Source: Symbiodinium sp. CCMP2592
Taxonomy: Eukaryota; Sar; Dinophyceae; Suessiales; Symbiodiniaceae
Length of the DNA: 64,000 bases
Assembly (NCBI GenBank): GCA_905221615.1
Contig: CAJNDT010005833.1
Coordinates: 194,001-258,000 of the forward strand
Direction: 5' to 3'
The position numbers were made by a program, and so were the translations under genes. The notes below the pieces were generated by a model. It did no database searches and was not told the DNA's origin. It saw only the letters and a program-made list of their open reading frames with translations. Numbering within the stretch: position 1 is the first letter of the stretch; each line of letters begins with the position of its first letter. Shown here in pieces: positions 57,075 through 64,000 of the stretch.

Positions 57075-57175
57075 ACCTATATTCTCCATTGTAGTTCCTT
57101 TTTGGGGTTACCTTCTAGGATCGTTAATATAAAAATGGTTAAACCAAAAAGGGAACTACAATGGAGACTATAGGT
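57075..57175. repeat. Hairpin element, family G (copy G2)
   Basis: ACCTATATTCTCCATTGTAG and its complement; inner TTCCTTTTTGGGG/CCAAAAAGGGAA stem shared with family C. Confidence 0.9.
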
Positions 57176-57260
57176 AGACCCCTAAACCCTAAAACGACTT
57201 GTATGATGTGTCTCCGGTCTGACGAAAGTGTGCGATTGACCGGGGCTCTAGTCTAGGGTA

Positions 57261-57382
57261 AGTAAAGGGGCCTTAATCTGAACAGTGAGTGCGCATCCAG
57301 AATAGCATTCCTTCAATTCGGGTCCTTGATTCATTACAGTATCATACCACAAAACCCTATTCGAACAATGAAGGCCCCTGCC
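57261..57382. repeat. Hairpin element, family D (copy D9, loop diverged)
   Basis: AGTAAAGGGGCCTTAATCTG at the left; ACCCTATTCGAACAATGAAGGCCCCTG at the right, orientation opposite to D4. Confidence 0.72.
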
Positions 57383-57645
57383 TGAGACCTGGATGCCCAA
57401 ACCCATTCCTATACCTGGGGACTACCACTTGGACACAGTAGTCGTAGGGTGTAGGCGTACATAAAGTTTTTCTACCTCCTCCATCGTAGCTCTAGCTTTA
57501 AAGACTGTTATTGACCCGGACACTTCAATCCCTGAACACTCAGCCTTGAAATCAAAGTCTGTAAGACATAAAACACTAAACAGTTCATGTAGCAACTTCA
57601 TAGAAGCTTATTCACCTATGGAACCTCTATATCTGGCCGAGTAGC

Positions 57646-57659
57646 CCGGATGCGCGCAC
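57646..57659 (-). CDS. CAHPG micro-exon (between Q15 and Q14)
   Basis: ACTGAG|, coding CAHP plus G (CAT, CCG), |GCTACT. Confidence 0.45.
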
Positions 57660-57765
57660 CTCAGTAGCATGGCTTTAGACGGGCGCCCTGGGTTTCTTCA
57701 GAAAAGACTTTGAGGAAATGCGAAGAGCCAAGATGAGAATACTCTAAGGGTTCAGGACTTGAAGG

Positions 57766-58062
57766 TTAAGGGCTTGCGGCTGTGGGGTATGGGGTATTCA
57801 GGATGATTGTCTGTAAGTGTGGTCGAAGGGTGTTCGCAGTTGAAGCGGTTCCCGCATGATGCCAAGCTGAGTGCTGCAAGATTCGCCGATGGCTTCGTCT
57901 TTCACAGAAGATTAATGCAGCGATGGACGGTTGGAGACTGATATCATCAGGATACGCATCTGATCCAACTATCCGAGGCCCGCTCCAAATAAAGTTCAGT
58001 AAACTTAGGATATTCTTTACTCTGATAAACCCATCTTGAGCAAAACGTTTGCTGGGGAGCAC
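57766..58062 (-). other. Possible coding block, minus strand
   Basis: An open block with ordinary composition (QDGFIRVKNILSLLNF, SLQPSIAALIFCERRSHRR) ends in a stop at 57766, on the same strand as the Q/P series. Acceptor ACAGCAG| is possible, but the phase does not fit the neighbouring Q/P exons. Confidence 0.28.
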
Positions 58063-58540
58063 TGCTGTAAATCTTCTTTGAACGGTTCATCCTGAAACAC
58101 CACGCCGTATACTCAGTAGGAAAGGTCGCGTACCTGTCTAATACAGGCCCCCATGCTAATCATAACAAGACTAGAGTTTTCGAATTTTGTGGTATACTGA
58201 CCTGTCTATACTGTCGGACAAGTATAATTATGTAGGGACTGCTCGGGAAGTCAGACCGCTACATTATGCACATTCTCTAGATACCAAGCGCAGCCTTCTG
58301 CCTAATGCCAATGGGCCCTGAACGACGCAATCATACTGTACGCTCACCAAGACCCTATTCCGGATCCCTGGTCTCTGGCGCCAAGCGGACAGGACTTAGT
58401 CCAGGGGTTTAGGGTTTTGGATCTTAGGACTCAGGGGAGTCTGAACAGATGGGATGGTTTGATGAGTGCATCACTGTTTGAATCTTCGGATCGCAGTGAA
58501 TCTTCATATCCTGTAACTTCCATCAAACCCTCAGGGTTCA
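58063..58540. other. Presumed intron, no element recognised
   Basis: Unique sequence with a weak inverted pair around 58138-58265. No exon block. Confidence 0.4.
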
Positions 58541-58542
58541 TG

Positions 58543-58646
58543 TGGGTGGTTGTCAAAATGATGCTCCCTTTTTGGGGTCCCTAATATAGTACGGCACCTA
58601 ATATTTAGGGTACCCAAAAAGGGACGCTAATATTGACAACCACCCA
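58543..58646. repeat. Hairpin element, family E (copy E4)
   Basis: TGGGTGGTTGTCAAAATGAT and ATATTGACAACCACCCA; loop AGTACGGCACCTAATATTTAG. Confidence 0.92.
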
Positions 58647-58817
58647 TGTGCCTGCATCGCATCTGGTGTTTAGCGGACAAAGCAGGCACTTTCGAAAAGC
58701 TCAACACCACCTCCTCCACACCTGACTTATTCCTTTCTAGGAGCCCAGTTGCCTGGTAAATGGGTTACTGTTCCTTAAAGACCCCCCGGTACCCACATCC
58801 ACAGCTACAACTTTACA

Positions 58818-58940
58818 TGTCTGTATGTATGTGTGTATGTATGTTTGTATGTATGCATACGGGCATGCATGCATGCATGCAGAAAGGCAGGGGAAGCAGG
58901 CAGGCATGAAAGCAGGTAGGTAATTATATGTGTGTGTGTA
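58818..58940. repeat. ATGT/GCAT microsatellite
   Basis: (TGTA/ATGT)n, (GCAT)n and (GGCA)n segments in succession. Confidence 0.9.
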
Positions 58941-59109
58941 GAACAATTAGACAACACAATACCACACAACATAATGCAATAGATACAACAGATTGCAATA
59001 CCATGAATGCAAGACAGCTACAGCCCCACTACATTGTAAAAAAAGAAACAGTTAGGGCCTCACAATCTTGGACATGGCACTGGCTATATAATTGCTGCCT
59101 CGACACGGC

Positions 59110-59176
59110 TGCTGCGGGTACGGCTGTTGAGCAGTTGTTTGCTGCGAATATGGCTGGTAACCAGTTGGGGCAGCGC
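59110..59176 (-). CDS. Q/P exon Q15
   Basis: GAAGCAG|, coding AAPTGYQPYSQQTTAQ, ending CA|GCCGTGT. Confidence 0.48.
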
Positions 59177-59238
59177 CTGCTTCGTCAAGGAATGCACGGC
59201 ATGTGTGCGATGGTGGTTCGTGACTGGAATAATCCTAC

Positions 59239-59347
59239 TTGTCGGGTATCATGGGGAACTAAAGGTTAACCTTTTTGGTTATATAGGGATCATATAGGGG
59301 CTATATTCCCCAAAGAAGGTTAAAGGTTGCCTTCTCTACTACTAGGC
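59239..59347. repeat. Hairpin element, family I (copy I2)
   Basis: Nearly identical ends to I1: GTCGGGTATCATGGGGAACT at the left, TCTACTACTAGG at the right, separated by TTTTTGGTTATATAGGG. Confidence 0.85.
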
Positions 59348-59415
59348 AATTACATACCGAGCACAGCCAAGCCAAGCCGAGAACTGGTCTGGCACATTAT
59401 GTCCAAAGTGCCTCT

Positions 59416-59708
59416 TCAGCCTTGTTCATACCCAAGGTCGGATAGTGCGGGTGTAGGGATTAGGGGTTCCTGGTGCCTTCTGACCATCTCATACCGACCG
59501 TTTTCATCTTGCCGTCTCAGCTCATTTGAGGCGGAGGACGCTTGCTGCACGACCGTGAGAAAGACTTTGCCTACTGGGTATACTTGTGCAACTATATTGT
59601 CTTGAACCATTGCCGATATGCTCAAATGTTGCTCTTGTTGCCAGCGTAATTCTCTAACTATCATTGATGCGTCTTCTAGTCTTACCGTTCCCTCAATGTC
59701 GCAGTCAC
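59416..59708 (-). CDS. Candidate larger exon of the Q/P gene region
   Basis: ACCTGAG| then two bases and 96 codons to a TGA at 59416. The protein begins DCDIEGTVRLEDASMI, continues RWQQEQHLSISAMVQDN and KVFLTVVQQASSASNE, and looks like a folded domain. Its phase-1 start fits the CAQPG micro-exon at 59994-60007. For splicing on to Q15 it would need an internal phase-1 donor (AACG|GTCGGT near 59500 fits). Otherwise it is the last exon of an alternative transcript. No family is recognised. Confidence 0.5.
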
Positions 59709-59928
59709 CTCAGGTACTCCGATACTCAGCACGAAACCACCGGATCTCCAACGGGGCATTTCCGCAACGGGTGAGGAAGTCTGGGTTTAGAGTTTAGGGT
59801 TTGGGGTGTAGCGTTTTGAGTTTGGGGTTCTTGGGGAGGTTGCAATAACACTCCAACCACCACTGATCTGCAATACTGCCATCCCAAATCCAGACGCATT
59901 GTTAATTATCAAGTATTTAAAATACTTA

Positions 59929-59955
59929 ACCCTAAACCCTAAACCCTAAACCCAA
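59929..59955. repeat. Telomere-like array (CCCTAAA)n
   Basis: Three to four perfect units just left of the CAQPG block at 59994. Confidence 0.85.
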
Positions 59956-59993
59956 AATTTTTGGACCCTACAAGTCATTGCACGCCAAATGGC

Positions 59994-60007
59994 CTGGTTG
60001 CGCACAC
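59994..60007 (-). CDS. CAQPG micro-exon (between Q16 and Q15)
   Basis: GCTGAG|, coding CAQP plus G with silent TGT and CAA, |GCCATT. Confidence 0.48.
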
Positions 60008-60009
60008 CT

Positions 60010-60610
60010 CAGCCATGTGCTTGGCGTTGCACGGTGACCCCGGGATCAGGGTTGAGGGATCAGGGCTTAGGGTTGAGCGCCTACTGCATCACAGAACGAT
60101 TCAGGATCCCACACCGACAACACAGGACAAAGACGAAAACAAAACCGGGTGGAACTTTTTCAGAACCACCCTGTCGCCGAACAGAAAACACCACATTGCA
60201 CTGAAGCCACTTCTATGTACAGTAATGCGGGCTAGATTGCCTCCCATAATATACTTGCATACGATAACTGATCACGACCCCGCACATAGGCAACATGGCT
60301 TGTTAGGCTAGCCAAATCAGGTTGACTCCTCAACCAGTCTGCCGTCAGCAGCCGTCAGGAAAGCAAAGCGATTTCAGCAGCGAAATTCAGCATTTACGCT
60401 GCAAAGAATGATAAAGCATGATGGAAGCCGCCGACATGCATCAACAAAACTCCAAATGCGGGTCCGCTGATATCTTGCAGATAATATGTCTTTGTAGGGG
60501 TTGAATAGAAACTAGTGTTATATCCTGTCCCCCGTACACATAATCCGTACACTTCCATGAACCCAAACCCTTAACCCAAACCCCCTAAACTGGCCCGAAA
60601 CGTAGTTCAT
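60010..60610. other. Presumed intron, no element recognised
   Basis: Unique sequence. A plus-strand open frame (59961-60311) overlaps it without splice support. Confidence 0.4.
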
Positions 60611-60623
60611 GCAAAGCCGCGGC

Positions 60624-60702
60624 TGCTGCTGGTACTGCTGCTGGCACGGCTGCTGGGCCGCCGGTGGCTGCTGATAAGGCAGCTGGCCATTTGGAGCAGT
60701 GC
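60624..60702 (-). CDS. Q/P exon Q16
   Basis: TAGACAG|, coding TAPNGQLPYQQPPAAQ and on to CA|GCCGCGG. An in-frame TAG just before the acceptor rules out reading from further upstream, which supports the AG|G start. Confidence 0.5.
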
Positions 60703-60779
60703 CTGTCTAATGTGGGGGCGCAGTCATACACTCCTAATATACCTGTAAACGTCATAATGTACACAAGATTCTAGATGCA

Positions 60780-60870
60780 TCTATACATATATGTATGTGT
60801 ATGTAGAACAACATAGGTGTATATACATACGTGTTATGCATTATACATACTCTATATGCATATGTATATG

Positions 60871-60901
<31 letters not shown>

Positions 60902-60905
60902 GTTT
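60780..60905. repeat. TA/CA microsatellite
   Basis: ATGT, TATGCA and (TA)n(CA)n segments. Confidence 0.9.
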
Positions 60906-60959
60906 ACATACCCTTGTATACACACAAATTTCACGGTGTTTGCTGCTTTGTACACTTGT

Positions 60960-61490
60960 TGTACATATAAATCTACATGTATAGTCTTGATGAAGGTTCA
61001 TACATGTAGTCAAACAGGTTAGCGTGTGCCTTTCAAAGCGCCAACAGCCAACTGCTTTCACATCGGTGGCGAAGTCTGCGGTATCGGCTTCATTCGAAGT
61101 CTGTCATCGGTATCTCGCATATCTGACTGACATGTCCCCAAGATTCGTGGGAACCGACCGTTTCCCGGTTGGCAATTGCAGACTGAAGACAAAGGAAAAA
61201 ACGTGCAATCATGGGATCGGGTGGGGCGAAAATTGATGCGTATTGAACTTTCTGCCAACGTGGCCACCGTTTATATGTACATGGCATACACGATCGACGG
61301 CTCAGATCCAACGAAGTCGATCGATTGAAGCACGAAGGACGAAGAGCTGTAACTTCGCAAACAAGTGTACTACACATAAGCCCGAGAAATACAGAGTTTG
61401 CGAGAGTGCGTGCAGTAAGCTGATGGATAGATTTGCCGAGGAATCTCTCGATTGGTTTTCACACAGCCATCGAAATCATTCCCAAGGCCA
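60960..61490. other. Stretch open on both strands, no gene assigned
   Basis: Several overlapping open frames of 70-95 codons on both strands. The plus-strand 61243-61524 frame (for example ACSKLMDRFAEESLDWF) is protein-like but has no defined ends. Confidence 0.3.
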
Positions 61491-61492
61491 GC

Positions 61493-61506
61493 CTGGCTGC
61501 CCACAC
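61493..61506 (-). CDS. CAQPG-type micro-exon (between Q17 and Q16)
   Basis: GGCCGAG|, coding CGQP plus G, |GCTGGC. Confidence 0.42.
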
Positions 61507-61592
61507 CTCGGCCACAAGGCATAGCCCAAAGGACCCCTTTAAGGATACCATAAGGGTTCTATAAGGGCTCTATGGGGGTTTAGGGTATTTAA

Positions 61593-61793
61593 GGGTCCAT
61601 GTACCCAAATAGTATATATACTTTGGCCCCAACCTACAAAGGGAATAATTGAAGGCCAAAGTATATGGGTGGTTGTCAAAATTAGGGTCCCTTTTTGGGT
61701 CCTTATCATAATACGGCACCTAGTATTTAGGGTACCCCAAAAAGGGACACTAATTTTGACAACCACCCAAATACTGTTTCGGTGCATGGACCC
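61593..61793. repeat. Outer hairpin (single copy O) interrupted by E5
   Basis: GGGTCCATGTACCCAAATAG at the left and CCAAATACTGTTTCGGTGCATGGACCC at the right bracket a small ATACTTTGGCC/GGCCAAAGTAT hairpin (61615-61665) and a complete family E element. Confidence 0.75.
61666..61769. repeat. Hairpin element, family E (copy E5), nested
   Basis: TGGGTGGTTGTCAAAATTAG and TAATTTTGACAACCACCCA, 20-bp arms. It lies within the outer hairpin at 61593-61793. Confidence 0.92.
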
Positions 61794-61811
61794 CTCAGGT
61801 CTGGTCGAGGC

Positions 61812-61922
61812 CCCCCAAGGGTCCAAAGGACCCAATAATTAGGTACCCGGGTTTAGGATAGTAGTTATGTAGGTTAGGATTTTGGAGAGTTTATGATTAT
61901 TGGGTACTTGGACCCTTGGGGG
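61812..61922. repeat. Hairpin element, single copy N
   Basis: CCCCCAAGGGTCCAAAGG and CCAATAATTAGGTACCC at the left; TTATTGGGTACTTGGACCCTTGGGGG at the right. Confidence 0.85.
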
Positions 61923-62249
61923 CAGCTCCTGTTGCTTTCAGGGGCCAATCCTTTGACTATTGCTTGGATGCTTTACGGTACGGGACATTGTTCCTCAAGC
62001 GTCCCCCGAATTCTGAAACCTACTCCAAAATTTATTTTAAAAACCTGGTTCAGTTCTAATCCATAATGAAAGCCCTTCATAATGAAGTTTCAGGGTTTGA
62101 AGGATGACCAAAGGCAGAAGGTGGAAATTCCGAACACGAACTTGGTGGGAATACAGCTGGAGGTTCTCGGCAACAAACCTCGAAAAATAGCCTAGGGTTT
62201 AGCGTGCCTTGAGACATCTACCATTTGGGTGGGGCTTGTTGCTGGCAGG

Positions 62250-62428
62250 TAAGTACGCAAGACAAGAATACATCCGAATTGGGCAGTGCTAGTGGGTACT
62301 TGTGGTATTCCAAAAGCATCCCGGGATCAGCGATCCAGTTCGGAGTGGCTAAGAGTTGCGGGCCTAGGTTGGAGCTGCAAAAAGTTAAGGTAATCACAAG
62401 CTTGGAGTCATATCTAGCACAGGCTTAG
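62250..62428 (+). CDS. Candidate terminal exon, plus strand
   Basis: TTGTTGCTGGCAG| precedes an open block (TSELGSASGYLWYSKSIP, then KVITSLESYLAQA) ending in TAG at 62426-62428. The same site also reads CAG|GTAAGT, so 62249 could instead be a donor. The protein-like downstream sequence favours an acceptor or read-through. Confidence 0.35.
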
Positions 62429-62565
62429 TATTGCAACATCTGCCAAGAATTTCTTAGAGTCATCGATGTTTTGGCTTCTGGGCCGTTGTCGGATGGAGTA
62501 CGTCAACCTGACTGCCGGGATTGAGTGTAGAGCTTAGGCCAGCAAAGGCCCTCATCTTAGTTACC

Positions 62566-62640
62566 CTAATAGTAATAATAGTAATAATAGTAGTAATAGT
62601 AATAATAGTAATAATAATAATAACAATAATAATAATAATA
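62566..62640. repeat. TAA/TAG microsatellite
   Basis: (TAATAG)n then (TAA)n over 75 bp. Confidence 0.95.
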
Positions 62641-62734
62641 ACTGACACCCTGAACTCCAAAACCCTAAGCCCCAAACCGCAGGGACCCATTTTGGGTTTA
62701 GCGGTCATGGACTTAACCGACGCCGAGTCACGGC

Positions 62735-62768
62735 TGCTGATACTGTGGACAGCCCATGGGTGCCTGGC
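62735..62768 (-). CDS. Q/P exon Q17
   Basis: CCCCGAG|, 34 nt coding QAPMGCPQYQ, ending CA|GCCGTG. The rightmost member; the presumed intron upstream begins in telomere-like DNA. Confidence 0.4.
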
Positions 62769-62796
62769 CTCGGGGGGCAAGAATCTGAAACCCAAA

Positions 62797-62882
62797 AACC
62801 CCTAAACCCTAAACCCTAAACCCTAAATCCTGAACCCTAAACCCTAAAGCCTAAAGCCTAAACCCTAAACCCTAAACCCACA
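62797..62882. repeat. Telomere-like array (CCCTAAA)n
   Basis: About eleven units with AAAGCCT and AATCCTG variants. Confidence 0.92.
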
Positions 62883-62889
62883 AGCCCTT

Positions 62890-63550
62890 GAGCCCAGAGT
62901 CCCTTTTAAGATGTTAACCCTAAGCCCTAAATCCTAGAAATCCCCAACTCGAAATCATGAACAGGTTCGAAACTCTGCAGCGTAATTTGATGGTCTCAGC
63001 TACAAGACCCTAAAGCTCTGAACCCCAAAACCCTTAAAATCCCCTGTGTTCTAACGCTAAAGCCTAAAACCTTGAATCCTTGATCTGCTCTCGTCCCAGG
63101 AATCTCATTACTAAGGGCAGAAACCCTAAACCCTATTGAAGAAATGGGCGGGGGCAGGGTGCCGCCCCGGAAATCCGGTTGTTCTTCAAGGCTAGTGAAT
63201 CAGGAGCATGCACACTGTTTCAGGTCTATGATTGGGTTTAGGGTTCAGGGTTTAGGGATATTCGCATCCCCGGTTTTGTGGCTTCTCCTTTGTACGTCGG
63301 GGTAGATGTGCGTTTCTGCAATCTGCAACTACCAGGCCCTGGCTGTAGAGCACCTCGGGCAGTTCTGGGTTTTTCTACACCCTAAACTTTAAAGGCCGAC
63401 GACGACTGACTCAAAATGAGCTCGTGGCCGGAGCTATAAACAGGGCTTTCGGGCAGCTGCCGCTCTGCTTGTACTAGATCCTTTGAAGGGTACTGTGGGG
63501 TTCCACAATGGGGTTTCCTCAGAAGTCTCCTTCTACTAGAACATTGAAAG
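62890..63550. other. Stretch without a supportable gene
   Basis: Telomere-like words plus a GC-rich segment at 63260-63370. CCGAG|GTGCTCTACAGCCAG at about 63341-63357 resembles a CAQPG block but does not keep phase. Confidence 0.4.
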
Positions 63551-63551
63551 G

Positions 63552-63672
63552 TTCCTATAAGGGTTGTGTCTATAGGGTTTAGAGTTTAGGGTGGGTTTTG
63601 GATCCTGGGTTCCTATAAGGGTTGGGTTTAGGGTTTAGAGTTTAGGGTGGGTTTCGGTTCCTTTTAAGGGTT
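63552..63672. repeat. Tandem duplication of a telomere-like segment
   Basis: TTCCTATAAGGGTTG then TTTAGAGTTTAGGGTGGGTTT occurs twice, spaced about 57 bp, with a third TTCCTATAGG remnant. Confidence 0.75.
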
Positions 63673-64000
63673 CCTATAGGGGAATACTCATTGCTCACTA
63701 CCCAGATTTCTATATTACCCAGCGACTCAGAATTCCGTGATGCCAAGAGGCCCGGCGCTCCATACCTCGAAATTCTGGCGAACAGCTGCTCCGGTGTTCG
63801 GGTTGCAACTTCTAGACCTAAGAGTAACCTAGGAATAAAAAGGGTGCCCTTTTTGGTTTAAAGGAGTTTATAAGGGAACCTGAACCCTCAAAAAAGGGAA
63901 TAAGGGCCTACTCTGGGTCCTAGACTTGAAGACAACTAGCTAGTATATGATAGGTTTGTTTGTTTTCAGGTTTTAGTGGTTCAGGGTGTGTGTTTATTCT

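Larger units (their letters stand above)
32666..62768 (-). other. Proposed micro-exon gene(s) encoding a Gln/Pro-rich repeat protein
   Basis: Seventeen minus-strand blocks (Q1-Q17) begin after AG with G(C/T/G), code a short xAPxx lead, then a Gln/Pro repeat, and end at a CA|GC step. Between nearly every pair lies a 14- or 17-nt block of the form AG|GTGYGCGCARCCAG|GC coding CAQPG. In all copies the lead keeps the Gln frame. The first two bases GC, GT or GG all give Gly if the previous exon ends in G, as the CAQPG blocks do. Phases therefore close: Q ends phase 2, CAQPG starts phase 2 and ends phase 1, Q starts phase 1. The gap between Q13 and Q12 lacks a CAQPG block and may separate two genes. 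Function unknown; a secreted, wall or scaffold repeat protein is conceivable. The model is inferred. Confidence 0.5.

Noticed and set aside
36840..61510. The peptide EVRAARPG, read from GAGGTGCGCGCAGCCAGG in many places on the minus strand
   Set aside because: This frame does not preserve its peptide across copies, while the LRCAQPG/CAQPG frame shows mostly silent changes. Text upstream of the AG is not conserved, so the block most likely starts after AG.
36676..62768. Q blocks as plain CTG/CAG microsatellites
   Set aside because: The leads before the CAG run are non-repetitive, always follow AG|G and keep the Gln frame in essentially every copy. Simple repeat expansion would not do that.
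1..64000. tRNA, rRNA and dinoflagellate spliced-leader relics
   Set aside because: No cloverleaf with an intact GTTCRA-type arm, no rRNA-like stretch and no spliced-leader relic (CCATTTTGGCTCAAG) was noticed by eye. A covariance-model scan would be needed to exclude them.

Overview
This window looks like nuclear DNA of a dinoflagellate. The one long protein-coding unit is a Ty1/copia retrotransposon whose Gag and Pol have the extra zinc-binding and low-complexity regions I associate with dinoflagellate elements. The remaining DNA is full of degenerate TTTAGGG/CCCTAAA telomere-type sequence and short hairpin elements. Convincing coding pieces are tiny and sit behind AG|G acceptors and GT or GC donors. 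No rRNA, tRNA, CRISPR or prokaryotic gene organisation was found. The genus cannot be set from the sequence alone.

Layout. 1-7.1 kb: a CT microsatellite, hairpin elements, telomere-like filler and several exon candidates; the best is a two-exon minus-strand piece at 5983-6636. 7142-18653: a complete minus-strand copia element with identical 149-bp LTRs and a 5-bp target duplication (TATAG). Its coding capacity is split over three overlapping frames, each step being +1. Its first frame carries a domain resembling the RapZ C-terminal domain (a Cys-X5-Arg-Ser motif). 18.7-32.6 kb: hairpins, AT microsatellites and telomere-like arrays with few coding signals. 32.6-62.8 kb: a minus-strand series of 17 short Gln/Pro-rich exon-like blocks which alternate almost perfectly with 14-17-nt blocks encoding the core CAQPG. 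All fit AG|G acceptors and consistent intron phases. I read this as one or two very fragmented genes. Five of the Gln/Pro blocks lie in a 0.55-kb tandem array (36.65-38.95 kb). A 3.1-kb minisatellite of 74/78-bp units (42.64-45.72 kb) lies in one presumed intron. Small plus-strand exon sets (46.6, 49.9-50.6, 51.3 and 62.3 kb) appear nested in other introns.

Outside the retrotransposon and the minisatellite, about 50 hairpin (terminal-inverted-repeat) elements of 75-120 bp, falling into nine or more families plus single copies, fill the non-coding DNA. Some are nested in each other, some abut, and several lie right next to predicted splice sites, so they behave like MITE-type or introner-type sequences. 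Telomere-like repeats lie beside them in both orientations.

How it fits together: the copia element is an autonomous mobile element that landed recently in a TATAG-rich stretch. Host genes seem to be reduced to micro-exons separated by introns built from hairpins and telomere-like filler. Exon calls rest on reading frame, splice-site fit and agreement among copies, not on database matches or transcripts.
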